DNA from: Heterodera schachtii
Taxonomy: Eukaryota > Nematoda > Chromadorea > Rhabditida > Heteroderidae
Length of the DNA: 64,000 nucleotides
NCBI GenBank assembly: GCA_023374025.1
Contig: SIJG01000002.1
Location: 1,399,790 to 1,463,789 of the forward strand
Direction: 5' to 3'
Shown here: piece by piece, positions 23,738 through 36,364 of the stretch
How the letters are laid out: each line of letters opens with the position of its first letter
Numbering within the stretch: position 1 is the stretch's first letter
Notes under the pieces: model-generated
Told to the model about the DNA's origin: nothing
The model's input: only the letters and a program-made list of their open reading frames with translations
The model's database searches: none
Program-made: the position numbers and the translations under genes

Positions 23738-26338
23738 CTACAAATGGTCGAATTTGAATGAAAGCACATCTCTCAGTGGGAACTCTTCCAACGCTTCTTG
23801 TCTCCATCTCGTCCACTGTTGCTCATTTCTGCCCCGCTTCTTCGGTCCTCGCTCCATCAGAAACATTTGTCCATAAGTCCCTCCGGGGACACGTCGAAAT
23901 GAGAGGCGTTCATTTGTTTGGCCATTGTCCAACACGAAATTGTCAAGCGCGGGGCCATCGAAAGCATCAAAATTGGGTTTTAAGCCAGGGTTGCCAGCGG
24001 ATAAGCTCAACTTCAAGCACACAGAGAAGCTGATAAGTCCAAGGAAGTAATGCGAAAATTCAAAAATATTCAAAATTTGCCATTTCAATTCGGAAAAGGG
24101 CAGCAACCGTCAAATCCCCAAAATCCAAATTTTAATCCCCGGGGGACCGTCATCTCCGTGATAATGCAGTGAAGGGACAGAATTTTGAGGCCCTAAAACT
24201 TTGGCGGAAGTCTGAACTAGGATTACACGGGTCCGGGTACCCGACCGGGTCAAATACCCGGACCCGTGTAACCCTAGTCTGAACTCTGAATCGGGGTCCA
24301 ACTCATTACCATTTTACGGGCATTAAAAAATTCCGAAAATTGTCGGTTCATTGGACCAATTTCCAATTGTGTGCTTTTGGTTGGCATCCAAGAAGGAAAA
24401 GCAACCCTGTTTAAAAAAAGTGATTTGTTCGAACACAACCAAAAAGTTGACCGATGCCGTGGCATTAAAAAACAACTGAAAAGTGAGAAAATTTGAAGTC
24501 TCCGAAAAAGGCTACCGTTTTGAGTTCGTCCACCACAGCGGGAAGAAGTCGACGAACTTTGATCACTTTGGGCTGCCCATCGGAACGTGCCGTGTGCAGC
24601 CATTTGGACAAGGGATGGAGGGGCGAAGACCAAATGCGATCGGACACGACAGAAGCGAACGAACCGGCGATATAAGTGATCAGTCGGATAGTGGTCGACC
24701 ATTGGCACTGAAATTTCCATTTTTGATTAAAAAATGGGCATTTACGTCGTTTGAGAAAAATTTCGGTAAAAATCGGAATTTTGCCGTTTTTGCCATTGTT
24801 TTAATTGGCAATTAGTTGACTTTACCGTTGGACTGGTGGACAGAAACATTTCCTGCCAACTTTCATAAAGAGAAAATCGAATTTTGTTGATCTCGAAATC
24901 GCTGCCGCACTTTGTCGGTTTTATCAAAGGCAAAATTTGGCTGACAAAAAACGCGTGGAGGGGATGAGAATTGGCCTCATCACGGACGGTGTCGTCGTTT
25001 GAGTTGTGAGTCTCAAATTTTATTACACAGCACAAATCCAATGTGACGTCGGCGGATTGTAAAAGGCGGCGATTGTTGCGGAGAAAGGCAATGACATTGC
25101 TCTCGAATTCTCTGTGATTTGAAATTGGCAATTGCTGCTACGATAATCCAGGATTTAACCAATATTTAAATAATTAAAATTAAATTAATTAATAATTGTA
25201 TTTAAATTTAGTCTAATTTATTATTCATCGCAAAATGCATATTGCCATTTGATTTCCCAGCTAATTCTATGTTGTAAGTCTCGAATGTCCTTTTTTATTG
25301 CCTGATGTTTCGGATTAGTTGAAAACAGCTAATATCATTTACATAATTAAATAATTACGTGCTCCCATTAGGGTTGCCGTCTGAATCCCGATGTTTTTCC
25401 CGTCCCGAATCCCTCGGCCGGCAATTTTCTCGACCGACCCCGGAAACCCTGATCCTCATTAGTCGACAAAAAATTCTGAGTTCGCTAAGAACAGGGCAAT
25501 TCGGGTCCCAATCTTCCGGCTTCAACTTACTCTATGCAAATGCTTCTAAAGCCGCGGACAAAGTGCGGCATTGTCACCTCGGGCAATGGCAGTTTTTCGA
25601 TGATGTTTTTGGGTAGTAATTTGTAAATTACCGCTTTCTGATTGACGGGTTCGCCGAGTGGCTTGAAAACTGTCAAACATCTGAGAGGAAAGGAACTGAG
25701 AAGATTGTCTAAAGGGGTCAAAGACGGACCAAGAACGGTTCATAACTGAGATGGCACGGAATTCCGACTTACGACGTTTTTGGGCCTCGGAATGCTATCC
25801 CTGGTTCATGCCAGGGCAGGACGCAATTACGGATTACGCATTTTGGCTATTTTTTCTTAATAAATCGCCCGGTGGGACTCAAACCCACGCTTGTTTGAAA
25901 ATTGTGAGATAGTCGAGTAGTTAACTCTTTAGATGTTTTTGGGCGCTTTTAATAGTTCTCGGGAATCCCGGCCTTTAGTCTCGACTCGAGAAAAGTCTCA
26001 GGTTTTTGATGCTGATCTCGAGCACCACTATTTGGATAGTGATTAAGCTTTGTGTGCTTTTGCGGTGTTAGCTGACTAAATATGATAAATATTTTGCGGG
26101 CCGTCCTTTCGCCCATTCTCCGCACTTTCCATGGCACAACAAAAGCACCGACCTTCTCAGCGTCCAATCATTTGGCGCCGGCTGAACGATCTTCCAAAAG
26201 CCGAGTGACAATTTTCTGCTCTTAAAATGCGTCTCCACCAAACAGTCGAAGCGGCGCGAGAGCAGTGCCAATTTGAGTCCGAGTTGTGCCGGCTCGACGA
26301 AGCGGAAAATGTGCAGCCAAACATCATTGCAAACCTTG
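23738..26338 (-). CDS. F-box-like cyst-nematode family member (possibly broken)
   Basis: Minus-strand exons 26153-26338, 25531-25680, 24826-25111 and 24516-24707 join in phase; a C-terminal exon lies at about 23738-24045. The start is an F-box-like helix set (NDVWLHIFRFVEPAQLGLKL, ALLSRRFDCLVETHF), followed by EFESNVIAFLRNNRRLL, then SVVSDRIWSSPLHPLSKWLH with TARSDGQPKV, and finally NFVLDNGQTNERLSF with WTRWRQEA. This order matches the large F-box-containing family known from cyst nematodes; the F-box would recruit an SCF ubiquitin ligase. The first coding exon is missing, and the exon expected at 24310-24420 is only open out of phase, so this copy may be a pseudogene. A 59-bp hAT-like element sits in that same stretch. 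Confidence 0.6.
24218..24276. mobile_element. 59-bp hAT-like miniature element
   Basis: Almost all of the 59 bp is two terminal inverted repeats of 22 bp (one mismatch) starting TAGG[A/G]TTACACGGGTCC, with a 15-bp loop. It is flanked on both sides by the 8-bp direct repeat GTCTGAAC (24210-24217 and 24277-24284), as expected for the 8-bp target-site duplication of hAT transposons. It lies inside the F-box-like gene region. Confidence 0.75.
25865..25946 (-). pseudogene. tRNA-like sequence, degenerate
   Basis: Reading the minus strand, the 3' part forms a perfect T arm (GTGGG TTTGAGT CCCAC) followed by CGGGCGA, which pairs with a CGCCC near 25940 for five of seven positions. The D and anticodon arms are not convincing. 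It is best read as a tRNA pseudogene or tRNA-derived repeat head. Confidence 0.35.
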
Positions 26339-27475
26339 CTGAATTAATTTGTGATTGAACTCTGACAATCGGAGGAGTACGGCATTTTTACAGGGAAAGA
26401 TGCACCAGGACCGGCAGAAAAGTCCTTTAAAACAGCAGGACTTTCCTCCTGTCCTGGTACATCTCGGAATTCCTGTGCTTCTGGTCCGGGTTTTCCCAAA
26501 TTCCGCGCTTTTTCTGGGATTGATTTTTGGCTTTTTTGAAAAGCCGTAAATGCCGAGCCAACCCAAGAACAATCCAACACTCACACTTCATTTATTTTGC
26601 GCTTTTTTGGTCCGACTTTCAGCCAAAAAACATTAAATTTGCGCAAAATGAATAAATATGGGCTGATGAGAAGAGAAAAGACGAATAATGCCGTCGTTGT
26701 CACGAGTTCCAACAACAAATATTTCACTGTAAAAGGCCACATTTTGCAACACTCCGCCCAAAATTGAGGCTAAAAAAGAGGACAATTTGTTGATTATTGG
26801 GCCATTTTTCAAAAATTAAAACAATTTAAATTTGTATTTTTAATAATAATACTAATATTAACGAATATTTCACATGAAATGAAATGTTGACCACGGAACA
26901 GTCCAATCAATGAATTGAATGAAGCGGAGGAGAAGGAGAAGGAAATGCGCAGAACGAAGAATGGCAATTTGGTCAGCACAAACCAAACCGAAGCCAAGCC
27001 AACTCATTAGTCTCTCATTAGTGCATTCATTAGCAGCAGAGAAGAGGCCTCTCTCTCTTCTGCTGTGGCGGGCGGGTCACAAAATTTATATGGAACCAAA
27101 AAAGTGACCTTTTCACAGGTTTATATATAATACAATACTCCACAGAATTGGCCCATTATTGACAAAAATCTCGGTCAAAAGAAATTTAAAGGAATTTTCA
27201 TGGAAATTGACACACTTTTTATAACTTTCCAAAAGCATCTTGTAAATTATGTTTGGAACATCAATCAATATACAGAACACATAAACGAATACTTCGGCGC
27301 CAGAAACACTTAAAACCTTAGTGGATTTTTATGATTTTTATTTTTTATGATGAGTTTTTATAATAAGCCAAAAGTAAAGAGATCCCAATGTTTTTCTGGC
27401 ACCAAAACGCCGTCTCTGTGCCAAAGTTAATGAGTCGTAATCGGAGGCACCATTTTCCCTTTTTTTTGCATTTGC
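26339..27475. other. Gap between two F-box-like genes
   Basis: No convincing exon. An imperfect 26-bp hairpin lies at 26399-26463 (arms around GATGCACCAGGACC and GGTCCTGGTACATC-like sequence). The first exon of the upstream-reading F-box-like gene is presumably here but was not identified. Confidence 0.4.
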
Positions 27476-29385
27476 TCATAAAATGCCACATCGATCCAAC
27501 GGACGGAACCCTTCAATTTCAAGGCGAATCACTCTTTTTCGATTGGGATGCTCGGTTTTTTGCGCGATTTGGGTTATTTTTTTCAGCCACTGATTTTCTG
27601 ACCAATGCTCGGGTCCTCGTCGTAGTTGGAAGTCATAGTGTTGATTGTAACGGAACGCTTCGTTGGTAAAATTGTTTTCTATTCTTATTCCGTTGAATGG
27701 TTTATTGTCATGGCCAATTGCGTACGTCACTGGTTTCGTGGCATTTTGAAAATCCTAAATCCCTCTATTCATTATGATGTCTATATGTTGTCTGTATCAG
27801 GGATGGCATTCTGCGGGCCCAAAAAGTTTCGAACCCGGAAATTTTTAAAAAATTAATAGAAATTCTCGAAATAATTATAGACTAGATTTAAATTTCAAAA
27901 TTCAAAACCGTCCCTGTGTTTTGTAAGTGTCTATTCTTCTTCGACACTGAAGGACAATGAACGACTTTCCTTATTAATATTAAAATAATAAATTAGATTT
28001 TGGCCCATTAACTCATTAGTTACAGTAATTAAAATTGCAAAAAATGCCCATTTTGCTGCCCAACCGTCGCAAGTTCCTGTGGCAAAGTGACGACACATAA
28101 AAATTCAAGAAGTCGCAAATTGTTTGCTGCTGCTTCTGCTTGGCCTTCACATGTAACCCAATCAATCAAAGTGCGGTAAAGTGGCCGCCCTTCTTTGTCA
28201 TTCATCGGCTTGCCATCCACGTCTCTGCCCAAATTGTTGTGGTCAAACGCATCCCACACTTGGATGTATTCAAGCGATGAGCATCGTTGCAAATATTGTT
28301 GAGTTACAAATTTTTGTAAATAGCCCTCGAGGCTTTTGATGCTGGGCGCCATTGTATCCAAAAGAGTTTGATACGACACATTGCGACTTTCCTCAACTGA
28401 AATGACAAAATACCAATCAAAAAGTCAATTTTTAAAGGGATCACCCAAAAATGGCCTCAAACTCTTGTCAGTCTCCAAAATCCACAAAACAATTAATGTT
28501 TTATTAATTAAATATTTAATGGAAATTTATGTCATTTTTAAATTTGCGAAAATTAGAATTTTTACTGGTAGTCCATCAGATTTAGCTAAACTTCAAATCG
28601 TCAGTTTTTTCTGGTGGCACTCTTTTAGCCATTAAATAAAATGAAAAAGTGGTGGCAAATCGCTTTGTTCGCTTTTACCTTTTATAACTATTAATTGCAA
28701 GTTGTCAAGAAATTTACGCCGACGGAAACGGTCGACAAAAGCAACAACATCTTCATCAACAAAACTGTAAAAAGATGCCATATTAGCATTTATTATTTCG
28801 ATCATTTATTAATATTTATTTATTTTTGTACATTTCTATTAATTAAAGCCTCCCAATTCATTAGAGGCATATTTGAAAAAGGGCAATTATTAATTTTGGG
28901 GGCTTGACAGGTGATACTGAAAATAAGTTCGAAATTTAAAAAAATTAATGAGCCGATACATAAAGACACAATTGCCGACGGGAAAATTGGTGTAATGTAA
29001 TTTTCTTTAACAAACTCCGTTTCGAGAATGGGAATTCGGAAAGCACCCCGTGACAACAAGCATTTTACAAAAATAGTCATTACCGTATAATGATATGTTT
29101 GAAGCCGGTAATATATGGTGGCGGCACTGTTTTTGGTAATAAACATTTAACGTCTCTGTGTTCTTTGCTTTTTATGACGGCACACTTTGGCCTCCCTCTC
29201 GAGCGGCAAATTTCGAACGGGCCCATCTCTTTGCGCCGAATTCGGAGGCCATGACCGACCGCTGCGTTCAAAACATGTGAAACGACCGCAAAAAGTCCGT
29301 ACTGTTCCGTTTCCAGTAATTTAACCACGTCGTACCATACGTCTCCAGGAACAACTGCTGAAATAAGAAAGAGTTCAATGCCCAA
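27476..29385 (-). CDS. F-box-like cyst-nematode family member
   Basis: Four exons on the minus strand: 29084-29385, 28679-28764, 28065-28396 and 27476-27754, in phase, giving 332 residues from ATG 29385. Family features in order: an F-box-like start (VVPGDVWYDVVKLLETEQYG, LFAVVSHVLNAAV), FVDEDVVAFVDRFRRRKFLD, the PLYRTLIDWVTCEG block that corresponds to the SKWLHT position of relatives, and a C-terminal YDFQLRRGPEHWSENQW module. By analogy it may be a substrate adaptor of an SCF E3 ligase, but the F-box is diverged. An alternative start uses a cag acceptor at 29358 with a missing 5' exon. The gene is tail-to-head with its neighbour at 23738-26338 on the same strand. Confidence 0.65.
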
Positions 29386-29841
29386 TTAGCCCGGGGATTG
29401 TTTTTCTGTCAGTATTTTTTTCGATTTGCATCCAAAGACCGTCCGAACCCCTTTTCCGGTCTTTACAATAATGCCGAAAAATCAGACAGATGAACATACG
29501 GATAATTTTTCTAGCAATTGGTGCTGTTGTTTTCACAAAAAATGTACTTCCAAATTTAAATGGCTGAAGGCACAGATTGAAAAATAAGCAAATTTTGGAA
29601 AGAATGGCAAAAATAAGTCGGCAAAACATTCTTGGCGTCTCTCGTCTCTTTGTGGCGGCACACTGTATGGGATTAGAATTTTAGACTCGGCGGAAAAATT
29701 AAGTTAGACCAGAGCAAAAAAAAAATTTTTTTTTTTAAATGCGAGAGAGAAATAGAGAAGTGGGGGGGGGGGGGGTAATACCCCCAGTCCGCCGAAGCCA
29801 AGTGCCCGGGGCTACGCCCTTGTCGAGTAGCATCATTAACT

Positions 29842-31163
29842 AAATTTAAATCTCAGTTTTCGGTCTCGACTCTCGTCGGTGTCACTTCTCGGCTTAGGTT
29901 CTCATTAGTCATATTAGTCATGGAGAATTTCGATTCTTAACTTTGATTGTAAAGGAAACAACATTGGTAGTTTTAAGCGTAAAAACTCACACAATTGCCA
30001 ACTTAGCTTATTGTTTGCGCAAAAATCTATGAAAAAATTGATAAATTTCTTCCAGTAGGGGCCTAATTGGGCACTGCCTGACTTATTTCTTCCAGGTTAA
30101 TTTACAAATCAGTGCTGCACGGAAATGTACGAAAAGAAATCACGGAAATACTCTCGTCCAAATAGTACATGACAGGGATTGCCTCACAAATCAGGAAAAA
30201 AAGGAGCGCCACAACCATCCAAATTGCCTGAGGCAATCCCTGTCATGTACTATTTCGACGAGAGTATTTCCGTGATTTCTTTTCGTACATTTTCGTGCAG
30301 CCTTATTCCAAAGAGAGAAAAAAATCATGGAAAGATAAAGCTCCGCCAGCAATTCCCCTCTATGTAAAATTTGACGTATTTTGCATACGTCCGTTCGAAA
30401 AATGTCTGGTAGCCTATTTGGCGTTTCTGTGATTCCCAAATTTCAAATTTTCCTTCATTGCCCTTCGTGATTTTCCCACAGCATTTGAATAAGTGCTGTT
30501 CACTTAATTCGTTGTTAAAATTGTTAATCCTTAACAAAAATAGCGAGTTGAATTTGTGGGGCACAATTCAGAGTGCCCATTAAAAAAAAAATTTTTTAGT
30601 TTTTTTTTGTGCCGTTTTATTAAAAAGTCCAAAACTCCGCCATTGGCACCGTCATAACTTTCTGTCTACTTATTCCATGATTTTTTTCTCTCTTTGGAAT
30701 AAGGCTGCACGAAAATGTACGAAAAGAAATCACGGAAATACTCTCGTCGAAATAGTACATGACAGGGATTGCCTCAGGCAATTTGGATGGTTGTGGCGCT
30801 CCTTTTTTTCCTGATTTGTGAGGCAATCCCTGTCATGTACTATTTGGACGAGAGTATTTCCGTGATTTCTTTTCGTACATTTCCGTGCAGCACTGATTTG
30901 TAAATTAACCTGGAAGAAATAAGTCAGGCAGTGCCCAATTAGGCCCCTACTGGAAGAAATTTATCAATTTTTTCATAGATTTTTGCGCAAACAATAAGCT
31001 AAGTTGGCAATTGTGTGAGTTTTTACGCTTAAAACTACCAATGTTGTTTCCTTTACAATCAAAGTTAAGAATCGAAATTCTCCATGACTAATATGACTAA
31101 TGAGAACCTAAGCCGAGAAGTGACACCGACGAGAGTCGAGACCGAAAACTGAGATTTAAATTT
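29842..31163. repeat. Large nested inverted repeat (palindrome), 491-bp arms
   Basis: Arms 29842-30332 and 30673-31163 are exact or nearly exact reverse complements without indels (paired positions sum to 61005), around a 340-bp unique centre. Within each arm lies a second inverted repeat (30114-30186 with 30229-30301, and its mirror), so a block around GACGAGAGTATTTCCGTGA occurs four times. No transposase is encoded. The near identity of the arms implies a recent origin or ongoing gene conversion. Confidence 0.9.
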
Positions 31164-31808
31164 GCGTTTTTTCGGCTTTCAAACTTAAACCTCTAAAATT
31201 CTTCTTGTATAATTATGAACATACATGAGAAAGTCCCGGGAAAATAATTGGGTTTTCCACTAAAAGATCGTTGATAAAAATTTTTTTATTTACCTGTTTT
31301 TCTACCTATTTCGGGATTTTTATACCTATTTAATAATTATTTTGAGTTTTTTTTATACCTATTTCGCTATTTGTTCTTACATAAATTTCCCAACCCTACT
31401 GTACTGATGAATTAATTTTCACATCAAATAAGACTGAAATTGTTTGTTTCCATCAAAATGTGCCGAAAATTTTAATTCATAAAAAAGAATGAAAACCAAA
31501 AATGCCTTTTGTTATCCTAATTAATATATTTACGAACAATTAGATATTAATTCGAACTCACTCTTCTGAATGGTTACTATGTGTGCGTTGACCCTCCCTC
31601 CCTGCCCAATTAGTGTCCTAAACACTGCCCATTAGACGCCCCCCCCCAGCCGTTCGTTCTTTTTGATACACTTCCTCTGTTAAATAAAACACAATCCAAC
31701 ATTTAGTCCGTCCCTGCTTGTCCGTTCCAACGAATGGTCGAAAATTTTTTGCTTATTTTTTGTCTGCTCTTAATTTTGGCCAATCATTTCAGTTGACGTC
31801 ATTCAAAA

Positions 31809-31959
31809 TGTGTGGTGTCAAACTCTTTTGGAAGAATGGCCCCGAGCATCAAAAGCCCTGAGGCAATTTACAATTTGTAACGCCACAGTATTTGCAACGA
31901 AGTTCATCCCTTGAATACATGCAAGTGTTGGATGCGTTTGACCACGACAATTTGGACAA
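31809..31959 (+). pseudogene. F-box-like family pseudogene fragment
   Basis: The nucleotide sequence resembles the exon 28065-28396 of the neighbouring F-box-like gene in the opposite orientation: CAAACTCTTTTGGA, GCATCAAAAGCC, CAGTATTTGCAACGA and GATGCGTTTGACCAC occur in order, with frame-breaking indels (for example around the ATGGCCCCGAGC segment). The following sequence to about 32090 stays partly open but does not restore the family pattern. Confidence 0.7.
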
Positions 31960-32434
31960 GTTTGAGACTGTTGGACTTTTAATATGCTCCTGCTGGAGGG
32001 TGGCGGTCGTTGAAACGATGCGGCATTTTATGATCAATCAAAAAAGTGCAAATGGATGCCTTTTAATTTATTTTCGCGATTTTTTTTATATGTATAAAAG
32101 TGGAATTAAGTTGGACCCCGATTAAATGTTAGAGTTAGACTTCCGAATTAGTAATTATGCATAAAATGCTGGCTTAAGATGCTGGATTTTTAGGCACGGA
32201 AAATAGTAAATAGTAAAACCGAAATATTTTTCATTAATTGCATTGTTTTAAAGGGGCATTTCTTGGTCCGGCAGTGGCAAAAGTGGGTGGAATTTGTTAA
32301 AAAAACCTTCACACATTGACAAATTTATGCTTTTTAGGTTAATTTATTTTAAAACTCGAAATTCGTATGTTAAAGTGGGTTAGAAAGCTCACCATCTGCT
32401 TATTCATTGGTCACTAAAAATGAACACAAATTCT

Positions 32435-32735
32435 CGTGATCGGAATTTGAAAAAACCAGCATTCGGGAATTGGACGTGAAATTTTTTTCTCAATTTTTGC
32501 ATTTTTCATTTTCATTTGCCTTTTTACTTCCAAATGTCATATGTCTTTCTCAATTAGGCAATGTGTTGTTCGTTTTCGACGAATTCAAAGTGACAAAACA
32601 AACACAAAACTTTTTGCCGAAAATTTCTCAGTTTTGTTTTTGCTCGAATTGCCCATTTTTATGTTCAATTTAAGGCACTTTGTCCTCCAATTTGGCAAAT
32701 TTTCACATATAAAAGTGCATTATTTTGTCAATTAA
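32435..32735 (+). repeat. Duplicated flank related to 23280-23600
   Basis: Diverged match in reverse orientation to the region downstream of the F-box-like gene at 23738. Shared words include TCGGAATTTGAAAA-like, GCATTCGGGAATT, CCAAATGTCATATGTCTTTC and TTTGTCCTCCAATTTGG. Together with the pseudogene fragment at 31809-31959 it suggests a duplicated gene plus its 3' flank. Confidence 0.5.
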
Positions 32736-35700
32736 CCAAATTTTGCCAAATACAATATGCAAATAATTTTAAAATCCTCCTTATTTTTATGACCAAATAT
32801 GGAATTAAATTCCGATCAAATTCGAGAGTGATCTTTGGCCTTTTGTAATATTTTCCATGATTTCTATTTAACGTATTTCTGTTTTGGCACTTCTGCCGAA
32901 GGAACTGCGCAAATTAGTCCCTCGTTAGTGGCAAAAATGAAGAAGAATAATATATCCAAATTGGTCCTAATGAGCTTAAAAAGAGACTAATTGGGGGGGG
33001 GGGGGAGCAACAAACAGCAAAGGGACAAGAAGAAGAAGAAGGAACAACGGCAACAGAATTCTCCCCCCCCCCCCCCCTTGCTGTTTTTGACGATCTTTCG
33101 AGTCGCCCCTTTCCCATTGCTGTTGATGAAAGTCAGTCATTGAGTGGGGAGGGGGAGGGAGCGGTTGGGGTTAAGCCAAGTCAACTCGAAATTGGGCCAA
33201 AGGGGGGGGGAGAGAGACAAAGTTGTATCAGCAGCAGAAGCAGCAGAAGTGGAGAAGAAGCAAGAAATGGGAGAAGCAAACGAACGAACGAATGAATGAA
33301 TTGATCGGCCGCCGATGGGCGGCGGCGTTTCTCCCGTCAAAGCGCTCACTCGGCTTGGCTTCTTCTCCTTCCGCTTCTTTTACTGCTGCTGCTTTTTTGC
33401 TTCTTCCGCTCTTTCGCCGGATCAATAAAAATGCTGCTGCTGGAGCTTGGCCAGATGGAGCAGCGAAAAATGTTATTTTTGATGGGCCAATCATTAGCCA
33501 TTTAGCCCCCCCCCCCCGCCCAATTCCCATTTGTCCGGCGGCGTTTGCGCATTTCGACAAAAAGCTAGAACATGCGTTAAGCGATGCCTTTCTAATGGAC
33601 TCACAAATGCCGACAAAAGGCATTAAATTAAAGGGCAACTTTGACCGAAAATTCAATCACTCATTCCATTCAATGCCCCATCTTTCAAGTGCACAAATCC
33701 TTCATGTCTTTCTTTGCTTTGCTTTTCAGCAAACCTCAAATTCCCTCCTCCCCTTTCTTTTATCTCTTTTTGATAAATTGGCTTTTCCCCCGAGGCTAAC
33801 GAAATTTGGCCCGAGGGATTGGGGGGGGGGCAAAGGAATGCACCCTAAATTCCAATGCCAAGGGGCTCGGAATGCACTTTGTCTGCTCCTCCCCCGGTCT
33901 GTCTGCTGTCCGCTTTGATGATGCCGGTCTTTGTTCTGATGTCGTCACGGCTTTCTTTTTGCCCGCGGCGTCCCCCGTCCGCCTCATTAAAAGCATCCCC
34001 TCAGGGCATCGCTTGTGGGGCTCTGCTGCTGCCGATCAAATGCTTTTCACCTGTTGGACCTCTCTGATCATTGTGATCATTGACCTTATGCTGAATGAGT
34101 GGAGCAGCGCCGCCACCAATTAATCACTTTTGGCCATTTGGCAGCCAATCCTTGGGCCCATTAGACCGCTAATGCCCCGGGCCAGTCCATACCCAACGCC
34201 CATTCATTAGTGCCACCATTCATTCATTGTCTGTCACTGTCGCCCTCGGCACCGCCTAAAAGCCAATCAATGGTCCGTCCGTCGGTCGTTGTCCCCCGCT
34301 TTGCCCCTTCCGGCGGCGTTGGGCTGCCCATCCCAAGTCGCTTTTTGCACCGCTTTCGCCCGCCGAGTGGAGGAAATTGCTTCTTCTCCGCCCCCTCCCC
34401 TTTTTCCTTGTTCTCTTTGTTGTGCCACCCGCCGCCGCCGCCGCGTGTCCATTGCGCCCCAAATTGGCGCATGGAATGCGCTTTCTCTTAGCTTTGCTGG
34501 GCGGGGGTACGCCCCCGCATTGGCATTCAGCAGCAGCAGATAATCTCACCCCTTTTTAAGCACTCTTTCGGCTCTGACGGACTCACCCAAGCACTCTCCC
34601 CCACCCTCTCGCATTGCAACACTCTCTCATAAGCTCTAACTGTCTGTCGGCCAGCCCACCTAATTTCTCGTCCCATTCTGATTGTCTGTAAGCAATGCTA
34701 TTTTTTCACTCTTTCTTCACAATGTTTCGCGGTGCTCTTTTTCTTTAACACAGTTCAGTTTGCATTGTCTCTATTCCCCTCTTTAGGCTTATCGCCCTTT
34801 CTTTCCTGCACATTTTTCTCCGTGCCTTTCATTGGCACGCAAATCGATTCCATTTGCTCTGTTTCTCTGCCCTCGGGGGTGGCCAAAAGCGTAAAATGCG
34901 TGGCCAATACTCCGTCGTCCTTCCTCCCCCGCCCGCCTCGTTGCCGACGGGCAACGTCTTGGGGCCGATGAAAAAAGAAATGGCACCGAGGGGGGACGGG
35001 GGAGTGGGCAGGGCACTCTCTCCAGGGAGGGCCCGGGGGGGGGACGGGAGAGATGGGCAAATCCGAGTCCGGCGAGTGGGTTCCCTGCTGCTGGCGAATG
35101 AATGAAGCAATGAAGGATGGATGATGTACATTCGACGTCCATTCATTTTCTTACCCTCCCCCAAAGGGATGTAATGGCAAAAGGACGACGGATTATGCCC
35201 CGGGGGCGCCGGCACGACCAACAGGAGGAAAAGAAGCGGGGGAAGTAATGGCACCGATACATCTTCTGTCACCCTCTCCTCCTACCCGCCGCACACCCAA
35301 AATCCTCTCCAATTCCATTTACGATTTTATAATAAATCCTATGCTAAATGGGAAAAATTTCTCATTAAAATTTTCAAATTTTTCCCCATTTGATAATTCC
35401 GCTGATGCTAGTGACAAATGCTTTATCTCCTCCCTTCCTCCCCCCATTTTGTGCTTTTCCTTTGCTTCTTCGTCTTCCTCCATTCGCTGATTTCCCCCCG
35501 GGGATTGTCCCCCCCCCCCCCTCCTCTCATCCGACATTTTATCTCATATCCTTATCCTTTGTTTGTTATGTTATGTTTTGTGCTCTACCCCCCTCCCCTC
35601 CAATGGCATCTTCTTCCCCCCTTTGTCGGTCACGCGTGTTCCCTCCCTCCCCCCACCGACGGCATTTTTCTCGCCAAATTTTGCTTAGGTGCTCTCTGTG

Positions 35701-36364
35701 CCTTCCCTCGAGGGGAAAATTCCCCCCCCCCTTTCTTCCTCTTTTTTGCTCTTCGCGTGTTTAATTGCGCGCTTGACGAGACATCGGAAAATTACTTAAA
35801 AAATTTATGGCCAAATTGGCCCCAAATTGTCCAACTTAAGCAAAAATTCATTCATTTGAAAATGAATGAGTGAAGTAAAACAATATTTTCTTTTTATCAA
35901 CCGGAAAATGTTAATAAATAACCCGAAATTATGCTCAAAACTCTCGTCAAAGAAAGGCCAAATGCTTTTCGATTTTAATATTTTAAAGAATTCTTTTTAA
36001 TTTGAATAATTTTATGGTTTTCAGCAGAGCATTAATTCGTATTCATTCTTAATTCACTTTATTTTCTTTCCTATTTTCCGCATTTTTCTGCCAACTTTTG
36101 TCTTAAATTGTGCCAACTTTTCCCCCAATTGCCCTCCCCCAATTGAAAATGATTGCCAAATGTGCGTCGTATTCGTCCGTTGTGTTTGTATTGGCACTAC
36201 GACAATTTGCTGACTGATTTTTGCTCATTCTCCGGGTCGGCTTTTCCTTTCTTCGCCACTTTTCCTTCGCCCTTTTTGCTGCCGCTGCTTTTTCTGCTGT
36301 TCGTCGTCAGGTTGGAGGAGCACACACCGCCGCTGGCCGACGACGACCACCGACCGACCATCGG
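32736..36364. other. Long non-coding stretch upstream of the calcium-channel gene
   Basis: Contains many poly-G/C runs (32993-33004, 33062-33077, 33204-33212, 33507-33516, 35508-35521, 35726-35736) and CT-rich segments. Open frames on both strands are Pro, Ser or Gly-rich and have no recognisable domain. It is probably 5' regulatory and possibly non-coding exon sequence of the calcium channel beta gene. Confidence 0.45.

Noticed and set aside
30179..30826. Two identical frames (MPHKSGKKGAPQPSK...) in the palindrome
   Set aside because: They are the same sequence seen in both arms of the inverted repeat, not two genes, and no start context or domain supports coding.
33137..34560. Several 60-230-codon frames in the GC-rich interval
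   Set aside because: Low-complexity Ala/Ser/Pro/Gly content, mutual overlap on both strands, and no homology signal.
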